Shown here: piece by piece, positions 1 to 7,645 of the stretch
Layout: each line of letters begins with the position of its first letter
Position numbering within the stretch: the stretch's first letter is position 1
Source: JAAYBQ01 sp035403465
GTDB taxonomy: Bacteria; Spirochaetota; UBA4802; UBA5550
Length of the DNA: 64,000 bases
Direction: 5' to 3'
Assembly (NCBI GenBank): GCA_035403465.1
Contig: DAONFG010000001.1
Location: 62,001-126,000 of the forward strand
Position numbers and translations under genes: made by a program
The notes under the pieces: model-generated
Seen by the model: the letters and a program-made list of their open reading frames with translations, nothing else
What the model was told of the DNA's origin: nothing
Database searches by the model: none

Positions 1-1000
1 ATTCCAGTTCCTGCCTGGCCTTCTCAGCATAGGCAATAATCTCTTCCACTGAATCGCCGTACTTTTTTTTAAATCCCTGTATAAGGTTAAGCCTCTCCTC
101 GACCATGTTGATTCTTTCAGGTGAAAAATCTATACCATTCCTGTAATCGCGGAGAGTCGCTGATGAATCTTCCAGGGAATAGAGTGCTTCCCTGATTGTG
201 TCCAGGATTGACGAAAGATTCTGGTCAATGTCGCAGATTTTTGCCAGGCTGCTTTCAGCCTTTTTCAGGTTCCTTATTACACCGGCTTCACCGGTGATCA
301 GGTCAGTGCTTGAGTTTATCTCGGTAAAAAGTTTTTCGGCATTCTGCAGCAGGTTTGCCTCACCGCGAAGTTCATCCTCTTCTCCGGGTTTCAGTTTTGC
401 AGAATCGATCTCTTTAATTGAGAAGGTATTGAATTCAATTCTTCGTGCCTTCTCTTTCTCATCAATCTGGAATGAACTGATCCTGTTCCTGACGCTGCCA
501 AGTCTCTCATGTACGTCTTTGACCCTGGCAACGTCATTTGCAAAAGCCCCGAAACTATCCAGCAGTTCCCTGTGTTTGGCAATATTGACAATGTTCTGAT
601 GCTCGTTCTGGCCATGTATATCGATAAGATATTCTGATATCTCTTTAAGCTTATTCAGCGGGATCTGGGCAGCATTTGCAAAACAGCGTCCCTTGCCGTT
701 TGCAAAAAACTCCCTCTGTATGATCAGAGTGTCATCATCTGTTGAAATACCCGATTCATCAAGGAGGATCCTGATCTCCTTCATTTTCGAGATATCGAAG
801 GTTGCCTCAAGCGATGCCCTGTCGAAGCCTGTACGAATCATATCAGTAGTTACTTTTTCGCCAAGAATGCCTGCAATCGCATCAATCAGTATCGACTTTC
901 CGGCCCCTGTTTCACCGGTAAGAATGTTAAGACCACTGGTAAAACTGACGGTGAGGGAATCTATAATAACGAAGTTTTTGATTCGAAGTTCAAGCAGCAT
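1..1000 (-). CDS. recN: DNA repair protein RecN, N-terminal part (runs off the window)
   Basis: SMC-like ATPase of recombinational double-strand break repair, acting in the cytoplasm. The visible N-terminal third starts MLLELRIKNFVIIDSL and has the Walker A motif GETGAGKS about 30 residues in. It continues with the RecN-typical stretch IDIHGQNEHQN, after which the sequence becomes helical and coiled-coil-like up to the window edge. The reading frame is open to base 2, so the C-terminal part with Walker B is missing only because the window ends. The start is the ATG at 1000-998, preceded by an AAGGTG ribosome site. It lies 25 bases after nadK, an order (nadK then recN) known from many bacteria, and is probably the last visible gene of the hisI-MBL-nadK-recN run. 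Confidence 0.95.
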   Translation of the reverse strand, partial: MLLELRIKNFVIIDSLTVSFTSGLNILTGETGAGKSILIDAIAGILGEKVTTDMIRTGFDRASLEATFDISKMKEIRILLDESGISTDDDTLIIQREFFANGKGRCFANAAQIPLNKLKEISEYLIDIHGQNEHQNIVNIAKHRELLDSFGAFANDVARVKDVHERLGSVRNRISSFQIDEKEKARRIEFNTFSIKEIDSAKLKPGEEDELRGEANLLQNAEKLFTEINSSTDLITGEAGVIRNLKKAESSLAKICDIDQNLSSILDTIREALYSLEDSSATLRDYRNGIDFSPERINMVEERLNLIQGFKKKYGDSVEEIIAYAEKARQELE

Positions 1001-1025
1001 AGGAGCACCTTTCAGAATATAATGA

Positions 1026-1901
1026 TCAACCCCAGTTAAGTTTCTCTCTCAGGATAGCATAGTAGTTTTTTTCAGGGTGAAGGATGAGTTTCATTTTTTT
1101 ATCAGATTTCATAAAGTTAATTTCATCACTGCCATTCAATTCGATAGCCACCTGACCGTCTATTGTCAATAATAAATTTGTACGATCAGTCAGTGTCTTA
1201 GCCGTGGTAACTGAGGTTACAGGGAGAACGACCGGTCTTATAGAGAGAGAATGCGGGCACACCGGATTCACTATATAAACGTCATTAGCCATGGGAGTAA
1301 TAATCGGTCCGCCTGCCGAGAGGGAATATGCGGTTGAGCCCGTTGCTGTTGCAATAATAAGTCCGTCGCCTGAATACCTGTTCATAAACAAGCCGTCTAT
1401 ATGAAGCTCGATTTCTATCGCTCTTGAAAATGCCCCTTTTGTAATAACCGCATCATTAAAAAAGAACATTGTAGTTTCAATACCGTTTCTGCTGTGAACC
1501 GCCTGCATGACTGTTTTTTCAGTCGCCGTGTAGTACCCATCAAGAATTTTCAGAAGATGTTTTTCATATTCATCAGGGTTGAATTCTGTAAGGAAACCAA
1601 GTTTACCCCTGTTAATACCGAAGATGGGGGCTCCCGAATCAATAAACATACGGGCTGTTTTAAGAAAGGTGCCATCACCTCCGATTGCAATTATCAGGTC
1701 CGGCTGGATAGAGGTATCATTATTGTTTGTAATGTATTCGGATATACCGGGATAGGATGCCAGTCCATAATCAGGAATACTTATATTGATTTTTCTTTCT
1801 GATAAAAGGCCGCATATTTTTACAATAATAGCAATTGATATATCATCATCAGGCCTGCAATTTATTGCGACATTTTTAATTGTTTTATTCTTCGAGATCA
1901 T
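1026..1901 (-). CDS. nadK: NAD kinase
   Basis: Phosphorylates NAD+ to NADP+ in the cytoplasm. The 291-residue protein has the family signature GGDGT at residues 74-78, followed by the FGINRGKLGFLTEF stretch. It also has FFND near 147-150 and the nucleotide-binding segment GDGLIIATATGSTAYSLSAG around 178-197, all at the expected places, and its length is normal for the family. The first 17 bases overlap the end of the MBL/cNMP gene, implying translational coupling. recN follows 25 bases downstream. The N-terminal 20 residues are poorly conserved, so the exact start is less certain than the identity. Confidence 0.96.
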   Translation of the reverse strand: MISKNKTIKNVAINCRPDDDISIAIIVKICGLLSERKINISIPDYGLASYPGISEYITNNNDTSIQPDLIIAIGGDGTFLKTARMFIDSGAPIFGINRGKLGFLTEFNPDEYEKHLLKILDGYYTATEKTVMQAVHSRNGIETTMFFFNDAVITKGAFSRAIEIELHIDGLFMNRYSGDGLIIATATGSTAYSLSAGGPIITPMANDVYIVNPVCPHSLSIRPVVLPVTSVTTAKTLTDRTNLLLTIDGQVAIELNGSDEINFMKSDKKMKLILHPEKNYYAILREKLNWG

Positions 1902-4044
1902 AATTAAACTTCATAATTAATCCGGGATTTCTGTCAATAAACTGTACAATATCATTTTGTTTTAATTCAAACAGAGATACATGTCCCGTATTCCTGAATG
2001 TATATGATGCTTCCATATTTTTATATAATCGGGGTAATGATCCGATAAACTCGCCCCTTGTCAACTGCCGCACAAATTTACCGTCAGAAAAGACATCAAC
2101 TTCACCAGACCTGATTAGATAAATTGATTTCAGCTTTTGCCCCTGATTTATAATATCTGTTGGCGATGCTATTTCGCGTGGGATGAAAATTGATTCTATC
2201 CAGGTCCTCTGTGTAGAAGTACAGAACCGGAAGAAGCTGTTAAGCGACATAAGATTCCATGTTTCACTGCTTCGTGTTGCCGCGACTTTTTTTAATATCT
2301 TTTCAAATTCGGTCCCCACAATGAAGTTCAAAAATTTGTTCTTCTCGATTGTAAAAAGGACCACGTCTGTTGCTGCATACACATCAGCTGCCCTGCTCTG
2401 GCCGGTTATCAAGGCAACTTCACCGAAGTAATCATATGGGCCATAAATTTTTGAATCATCAAGGCCCTCGTTTTCAACGGTTATATTACCGGCATAGATT
2501 ATATAGAATTCAGTACCAGGGGTACCCTTTTCTATCAAACGTTCACCTTTTGAGAATTTCTTTATATCAACAATATCCAGGAGTTCCTGTGCTTTCCATA
2601 TCGGCATGTCCTGCATAAAATCGAGTCTCTTGAAAACACTGAGGATCTGGTATGCCTCTTCATACGGAGGAGCCTGGGTAGGGAAGTATAAAGTGTTCTC
2701 CATGCCGAAACGTGCAAGTGTAAGCGATGTCTCAACCGGAAAATCTTTCCGCGCAATGTGATAGACTACGGTTTTCTTTTTAAGTTCATCGGGCAGTGAA
2801 TCAAGATATTGAATGGGTGTATGCAGCGGGGGAACTCCTGATTCATGGTATATTACGTTTGAATTCCACGGAAAGTTCGAAAGTTCGACGTACCGCTCTC
2901 TGCTGATGACTTTTTCTTCGAAGAGTGCTTTATGAAGCAAAGGATCATTGTTGTGATCAGAGGTGTATACAAATGACTGGTTCTGAAACTCCATCCTGAA
3001 TCCAATCGTAGGAATTGAATGAAGTGTATAAAATAGTTCAAACTTTCCGCCATTTATATATATGGGTGAACCAATCTTTACCGGGTGAAAATTAAAAAGT
3101 TTACCAAGGTATCCAGTTTCAACTCCGCTCAGGGCTGAATACTTTTCCAGGAAGCTTCCCATAACGGTTTCGGTTGTATAAACTGTTATCCGTCCCTCCT
3201 CCAGGATTTTCTGGAATGTCCCTGCATCATGATCAGCGTGGCAGTGAGTAAGTATGATACTATCTATAAACTTGTGGCTTACATTTGATGCTTCAAGCCA
3301 TTCAGTTGAATTCACCGGGGGATCGATCATGACTCCCTGGTGGTTAAGCCAGATTATAAAGCCGGAAGTATTCTCTTCAGGATCAAATCCATGACTGGGC
3401 CCCAGGCACGTAACGCCGAATAGGGGAGGGAGATACGGATCCTTCAATCGTTCTCCGATTATGTATTGAGGCGTATATTCGATATCACCCGGTACAGTTG
3501 CGATGTGTTTACCTTCCGCAGTGATACAGTAATCCCCCTTGTCGGTAATTGCGATTGATACACCTTTAAACCTGAAAGAGTTATTCTTAAAAATACCAAA
3601 ACTTACCATGTTGGCTAAACGGTTTCCCTTCCGGAAATAATTCATCTCAGCCCTGATATCCGGTACATGGATATGGCCGCTGTTTATTGAATAATCATCA
3701 GTGATGTTAAAGTTTTCAGGACCGAACAGGGATTCCTCCAGGACCTTTTTGATTTTATAGTACTGTTCATCTCTGCATATAATCATCGTTTTTTTATTTC
3801 TGAGAAAAAAGTTGTAATACAACGGAAATTCTATCTCTGCTACGCTGATCCCCTTAATCCAGCTGAACATGTTGGTAGGAAGAACAAAAATTTCCGGAAC
3901 GCCGCCTGGCAGAGACATTGTATCCTTGATTGTTTCGGGTGGCGAACCGAACTGTATATAGCCAGCAGGACTTTCAACAAGGAATCCGCCTCTCTGCAGC
4001 TTGTATACCGGATTATGTTCAGATGCCAGGTTATCAAATACCAT
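1885..4044 (-). CDS. Metallo-beta-lactamase-fold hydrolase with C-terminal cyclic-nucleotide-binding domains
   Basis: A 719-residue multidomain protein. Residues 1-200 form a module I do not recognise. An MBL-fold hydrolase follows, with its metal motif HCHADHDAG at 267-275 and later ligand candidates H342, D363 and H400. From about 480 comes a cAMP/cGMP-binding (CRP-type) domain whose phosphate-binding cassette reads GEVALITGQSRAADV (541-555), close to the cassette consensus. A second, degenerate cNMP-like domain (about 615-719) has GEFIGSL in place of the cassette. No signal peptide or membrane segment is seen. It lies 1 base after hisI and overlaps nadK. The plain inference is a hydrolase, perhaps a phosphodiesterase or nuclease, gated by a cyclic nucleotide; substrate and ligand are unknown. 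Similar fusions are, to my knowledge, seen in spirochaetes. Confidence 0.85.
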   Translation of the reverse strand: MVFDNLASEHNPVYKLQRGGFLVESPAGYIQFGSPPETIKDTMSLPGGVPEIFVLPTNMFSWIKGISVAEIEFPLYYNFFLRNKKTMIICRDEQYYKIKKVLEESLFGPENFNITDDYSINSGHIHVPDIRAEMNYFRKGNRLANMVSFGIFKNNSFRFKGVSIAITDKGDYCITAEGKHIATVPGDIEYTPQYIIGERLKDPYLPPLFGVTCLGPSHGFDPEENTSGFIIWLNHQGVMIDPPVNSTEWLEASNVSHKFIDSIILTHCHADHDAGTFQKILEEGRITVYTTETVMGSFLEKYSALSGVETGYLGKLFNFHPVKIGSPIYINGGKFELFYTLHSIPTIGFRMEFQNQSFVYTSDHNNDPLLHKALFEEKVISRERYVELSNFPWNSNVIYHESGVPPLHTPIQYLDSLPDELKKKTVVYHIARKDFPVETSLTLARFGMENTLYFPTQAPPYEEAYQILSVFKRLDFMQDMPIWKAQELLDIVDIKKFSKGERLIEKGTPGTEFYIIYAGNITVENEGLDDSKIYGPYDYFGEVALITGQSRAADVYAATDVVLFTIEKNKFLNFIVGTEFEKILKKVAATRSSETWNLMSLNSFFRFCTSTQRTWIESIFIPREIASPTDIINQGQKLKSIYLIRSGEVDVFSDGKFVRQLTRGEFIGSLPRLYKNMEASYTFRNTGHVSLFELKQNDIVQFIDRNPGLIMKFNYDLEE

Positions 4045-4045
4045 A

Positions 4046-4426
4046 TCAGTACCTGTATTTTTCTTCAGGATTAAATACTAATTCGCGGTCAGTTATCAGG
4101 TTATTCCCTTCAAACCTTCTGAAAAAACAGCTCCTGTATCCTTCATGGCATGCGGCTCCGCCGGTCTGATTAACCTTAATCAGCAGAGTATCGTTATCAC
4201 AATCTGTACGCATCTCTTTCACAATCTGGAAATGCCCCGATGTTTCCCCTTTAAGCCAGATCCTTTTTTTTGATCTGCTCCAGTAATGCACCTGTCCGCT
4301 TTTAACCGTCAGATCAAATGCCTCGCTGTTCATATAACCCAGCATCAGTACTTCACCGTCTTCATAATCCTGTATGATTACAGGAATCAGTCCGTTGCCT
4401 TTTGTAAAATCAATATCAATACTCAT
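4046..4426 (-). CDS. hisI: Phosphoribosyl-AMP cyclohydrolase
   Basis: Third step of histidine synthesis, opening the adenine ring of phosphoribosyl-AMP. The 126 residues contain the full signature: RSKKRIWLKGETSGH (51-65), the Mg2+-binding aspartates in DCDNDT (D75, D77, D79) and the Zn2+-binding cysteines C76, C93 and C100 in ACHEGYRSC. It is a stand-alone HisI with no HisE (PRA-pyrophosphatase) extension. The other his genes are not nearby, so it has been separated from any histidine operon and heads the MBL/cNMP-nadK-recN run (1-base gap to the next gene). The ATG at 4426 is the only sensible start. Confidence 0.97.
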   Translation of the reverse strand: MSIDIDFTKGNGLIPVIIQDYEDGEVLMLGYMNSEAFDLTVKSGQVHYWSRSKKRIWLKGETSGHFQIVKEMRTDCDNDTLLIKVNQTGGAACHEGYRSCFFRRFEGNNLITDRELVFNPEEKYRY

Positions 4427-4840
4427 TTTAGGTTCCTGAATTAGTAATAATGCAAATAAGTTTATCGAGACAGTTTCTGGATTCCAGCATTCATAAAAAC
4501 CATTGCAAGTGGATTTCTCTGTTTTTTACAGTATTAACTGGTAATTAAAACTATCAGCAGTATTCAGGGCAAATATAATTTTCATACCCATATAGAATAT
4601 CGACTACGTACTGCAGAATAGATTAATAAAATATGATATGATGAATAAATCCGCAACCAGACGCCAGTATTATGTCCCCACGATGGGTTATGTTTACAGC
4701 AAAGATTATGCCTGGTTCTCAGGGCTGTAAATAATCTTACTGCAATAAATAAAAAGTATTATTAACTCAATGTATTATGTCTCTCAATATCGGGAAGGGG
4801 AGAGGTCTTTAATTTATTTAAAACCATAGAATCTTAAATA
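4427..4840. other. Intergenic region between rsmG and hisI
   Basis: A gap of 414 bases, AT-rich, between the end of rsmG and the start of hisI, both on the minus strand. It should hold the hisI operon promoter and possibly an rsmG terminator, but I see no convincing hairpin with a T-run and no clear promoter hexamers. In many genomes parA and parB follow rsmG at this spot; there is no trace of them here. A 30-codon plus-strand frame (4638-4730) lacks a ribosome site and is not called. Confidence 0.5.
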
Positions 4841-5530
4841 TCAGGAGATATTTATGGAATCTCGCCTAATTGCCTGTATTCGCCTGGGGTACTTAAGGTC
4901 GGTATTCCGGATTTTATTAAACAACAATCCCCCGCAACCGGATTCTAAAACAGAAAGTTTTGCTGTATCTTTAAGTTCAGAAAGCCCCAGGTCAGCAACA
5001 TGATTAGTTACTCTTTCATTAAGTTCCGCCTGTTTCTCGCTTGCGTAAAGATATAAGTATCCGCCAGTTTTTAAAAGAGGAGCACCAAGCTCTACAGCCA
5101 TATAGGCATCTGCCATTGCCCGGGTCGCTACCCAGTCAAAGGTTTCTCTATAGACGGGGTTTTTGCCGAGTTCTTCGACTCTGCAGCAGATTGTGTCCGC
5201 ATTTTTGATGCCGAGTTTCGTAATAGTATCTTTTATGAATCCGATTTTTTTCTGAGTAGCATCGACAAGGGTAAATACTGCCGAATCCATCAGGATGCTT
5301 AGAGGAATGCCCGGGATGCCGGCCCCGGTTCCGATATCAGCTATTAATGTTCCACGTGGAACATTAATAGCTGCAAAAGGGGAGAGGCTGTCCGCTATTA
5401 AAACAGTTTGAATTTCTTCAAGAGTTTTCAGTCCTGTTAAGTTGAATCTACTGTTTGATTCATATATCATCCTGGCGTACAGATCAAGCTTCCCTTGTTT
5501 TTCTTTGCACTTTATGCCTGGATAATTCAT
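4841..5530 (-). CDS. rsmG: 16S rRNA (guanine-N7)-methyltransferase RsmG
   Basis: Methylates N7 of G527 in 16S rRNA using S-adenosylmethionine. After the N-terminal FNLTGLK region, the SAM-binding loop reads ADIGTGAGIPGIPLSI, followed by TLVDATQKKIGF and the TRAMADA segment, all typical of RsmG (GidB). I chose the ATG at 5530 because GGATGGAG stands 6 bases ahead of it, giving 229 residues. An in-frame ATG at 5566 directly abuts the mnmG stop codon and would add MFHVEH, but those codons are simply the parS palindrome read as protein. With the later start parS sits in a 36-base mnmG-rsmG spacer. A second parS lies inside the coding region and encodes INVPRGTLIA. It is co-transcribed with mnmG. 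Confidence 0.95.
   Translation of the reverse strand: MNYPGIKCKEKQGKLDLYARMIYESNSRFNLTGLKTLEEIQTVLIADSLSPFAAINVPRGTLIADIGTGAGIPGIPLSILMDSAVFTLVDATQKKIGFIKDTITKLGIKNADTICCRVEELGKNPVYRETFDWVATRAMADAYMAVELGAPLLKTGGYLYLYASEKQAELNERVTNHVADLGLSELKDTAKLSVLESGCGGLLFNKIRNTDLKYPRRIQAIRRDSINIS
5338..5373. promoter_or_regulatory. parS-type ParB-binding site inside a 36-bp perfect palindrome
   Basis: Bases 5348-5363 read TGTTCCACGTGGAACA, an exact match to the bacterial parS consensus. The match is the core of a longer perfect inverted repeat covering 5338-5373, so the 10 bases on each side also mirror each other. It lies within the coding sequence of rsmG. ParB bound at parS recruits SMC and orients chromosome origins; sites cluster near oriC. 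The 16-mer match is seen directly; ParB binding is inferred from the known motif. Confidence 0.9.
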
Positions 5531-5549
5531 AATTTTCTCCATCCGGGGA

Positions 5550-5565
5550 TGTTCCACGTGGAACA
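5550..5565. promoter_or_regulatory. parS-type ParB-binding site at the mnmG-rsmG junction
   Basis: Second exact copy of TGTTCCACGTGGAACA, 202 bases from the first, starting 2 bases after the mnmG stop codon. It creates the in-frame ATG from which rsmG could start as MFHVEH. Two perfect copies of a 16-mer so close together cannot be chance. The position beside mnmG-rsmG is a classical origin-proximal location for parS. Confidence 0.9.
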
Positions 5566-5566
5566 T

Positions 5567-7435
5567 TCATTTCTTTTTCCTGTCATGGTTTTCAAGGTGT
5601 ATCAGTAGAAGTGTTATCTCTACGGGGTCAACTCCGGCTATTCTTGCGGCCTGGCCAAGGGTTTGCGGTTGATGTTTAATAAGTTTTTCCCGCGCTTCGT
5701 TTTTCAATCCCTTGATCTTTGAATAATCAAAGTTCTCGGGGATTCTTTTGTTATCCATCTTTTCAAGACGCGCTATGCGTTCCATGTCCCGCTTAATGTA
5801 ACCCTCATACTTGATCTCCATTTCAATAAATGGGGATGTTGATGTGTCAGGGTGTTCATTAAGAATTTCATGAAGCTGTTGAATATTTATTTCAGGTCTC
5901 TTTAATAATTTATCTGCAGTAACTTTACCGCGGAGCTGAATGTCTCTATCTGTTTTTTTGAGGATTGATAGTATTCTGTCATCAATTTCAATGTTAGTGT
6001 TTCTGTAGCGGTTGATTTCAGAATCAATACGGTTATAACGGTCCTCCATCAGCTTGAACCTGTCGTTGTTTACAAGTCCCATCCGGTTCCCGAATTTCAT
6101 AAGCCTTTTGTCGGCATTATCCTGTCGAAGCAGCAGCCTGTGTTCTGCCCTGGATGTAAACATTCTGTATGGCTCAAATACGGGTTTGGTGATAAGATCA
6201 TCAATAAGAACGCCAATATATGCTTCAGATCGTGACAGAACCAGCTCCGGTTCATTGCGCAATTTACTGACAGCATTTATAGCTGCCATGAGACCCTGGG
6301 CTGCAGCTTCTTCGTAACCCGAGGTACCGTTTATCTGTCCTGCAAGGTAAAGTCCTGATATTTTTTTTGTTTCCAGTGTTGGTCTGATCTCGTCAGGCGG
6401 AACAAAGTCGTATTCTACAGCATAGGCAGGCCGCATTACATGGACTTCTTCAAGTCCGCGGATAGTCTTAATCATTTCAAGCTGAACATCCTCCGGGAGC
6501 GATGAGGAAAAGCCGTTTATGTAATATTCATTTGTATATGTTCCCTCGGGTTCAAGAAAAAGCTGGTGCTGTGTTTTGTCGGCAAATCTGACAACTTTAT
6601 CCTCGATAGATGGGCAGTATCTTGGCCCAATACCTTTAATTTTTCCGCCATACAGTGGCGAACGGTGTATATTGTTTTTAATTATTGAATGTGTTTTTTC
6701 TGATGTATAGGTAGTCCAGCATGGTATCTGGGTTGTAGTAATTTTTTCCGTTGAATAAGAAAATGGGAACGGTTCTTCATCAGGATGCTGAATTTCGCAT
6801 TTACTGAAATCAATTGTACTGGAATTAACTCTTGGAGGAGTACCGGTCTTAAGCCGCTGAACATTAAGGCCTGCTTGTCTAAGTGAGTCAGATAGCCCTT
6901 CGGCGGAAAAGTCGGCAAGCCGTCCACAACGCTGCTGAAATTCACCGATATGGATAAGCCCTTTAAGAAAGGTGCCGGTGCAAATAATAACGGCCTTGGA
7001 ATAATGTTCGATATTTCGCAGAGTTCGTACTCCTGTAACATTGCTGCTTTCGATGATTAACTCTTCGACAATGTCCTGTATTATATAAAGATTTTCCTGG
7101 TTTTCAAGTATATGCTTCATTCTGAACTGGTATGCTTTTTTATCAGCCTGTGCACGAGGTGACCATACTGCAGGGCCTTTGCTTCTGTTCAGCATTTTAA
7201 AATGTATGCCGGTCATGTCGATGTTAATACCCATCTCGCCGCCAAGGGCGTCGATTTCACGTACAAGGGTTCCTTTGGCAAGTCCGCCGATTGCAGGATT
7301 GCAGCTCATTTGGGCAATCGTGTCAAGATTACCGGTAAGCATCAGTGTCTTCATGCCACATCTGGCTGATGCAAGAGCTGCTTCTGATCCGGCATGCCCG
7401 GCTCCGATTATGATTATGTCGTATTGAGAATACAT
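5567..7435 (-). CDS. mnmG: tRNA uridine-5-carboxymethylaminomethyl modification enzyme MnmG
   Basis: FAD-dependent partner of MnmE that installs the carboxymethylaminomethyl group on wobble uridine 34 of tRNAs. At 622 residues it is full length. It starts with the FAD dinucleotide-binding loop IIIGAGHAGSEAA (8-20), then MSCNPAIGGLAKGTLVREIDALGG, the GRLADFSAEGLS stretch, LKTGTPPRV and GLYLAGQINGTSGYEEAAAQG, all hallmark MnmG motifs. The stop codon is followed immediately by the parS site and rsmG, so mnmG-rsmG form an operon. The mnmE gene is not in the window. Confidence 0.98.
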   Translation of the reverse strand: MYSQYDIIIIGAGHAGSEAALASARCGMKTLMLTGNLDTIAQMSCNPAIGGLAKGTLVREIDALGGEMGINIDMTGIHFKMLNRSKGPAVWSPRAQADKKAYQFRMKHILENQENLYIIQDIVEELIIESSNVTGVRTLRNIEHYSKAVIICTGTFLKGLIHIGEFQQRCGRLADFSAEGLSDSLRQAGLNVQRLKTGTPPRVNSSTIDFSKCEIQHPDEEPFPFSYSTEKITTTQIPCWTTYTSEKTHSIIKNNIHRSPLYGGKIKGIGPRYCPSIEDKVVRFADKTQHQLFLEPEGTYTNEYYINGFSSSLPEDVQLEMIKTIRGLEEVHVMRPAYAVEYDFVPPDEIRPTLETKKISGLYLAGQINGTSGYEEAAAQGLMAAINAVSKLRNEPELVLSRSEAYIGVLIDDLITKPVFEPYRMFTSRAEHRLLLRQDNADKRLMKFGNRMGLVNNDRFKLMEDRYNRIDSEINRYRNTNIEIDDRILSILKKTDRDIQLRGKVTADKLLKRPEINIQQLHEILNEHPDTSTSPFIEMEIKYEGYIKRDMERIARLEKMDNKRIPENFDYSKIKGLKNEAREKLIKHQPQTLGQAARIAGVDPVEITLLLIHLENHDRKKK

Positions 7436-7598
7436 TTATGTTTTCCGTAATTGTTAGGATTTTTGTAATTAATAAAAAAGATCCCTTCTGATGAGCAAGA
7501 ACAAATCGTTGTTATGATTATTTGTCGGATATTTTTTATTATAAGAACTGAAGTTTATAAAATAGAATATGTTTTGTATGAAAGGATTTATAATTTTC

Positions 7599-7627
7599 TT
7601 GACTTGAATATTCTGTTAACATTTAAT
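7599..7627 (+). promoter_or_regulatory. Predicted sigma-70 promoter for the HD-GYP operon
   Basis: TTGACT (7599-7604), a 17-base spacer and TTTAAT (7622-7627) stand about 20 bases upstream of the HD-GYP start codon. The hexamers match the consensus at 5 of 6 positions each. The 210-base spacer to mnmG is otherwise AT-rich and must also hold the divergent mnmG promoter. Confidence 0.5.
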
Positions 7628-7645
7628 TAAGCATCAGGCCTAATA

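Noticed and set aside
4638..4730. 30-codon plus-strand frame in the rsmG-hisI gap
   Set aside because: No ribosome site, antisense direction to neighbours, no recognised sequence; too short to trust.
7436..7645. Chromosome origin upstream of mnmG
   Set aside because: AT-rich and near parS, but no DnaA boxes (TTATCCACA-like) are visible.
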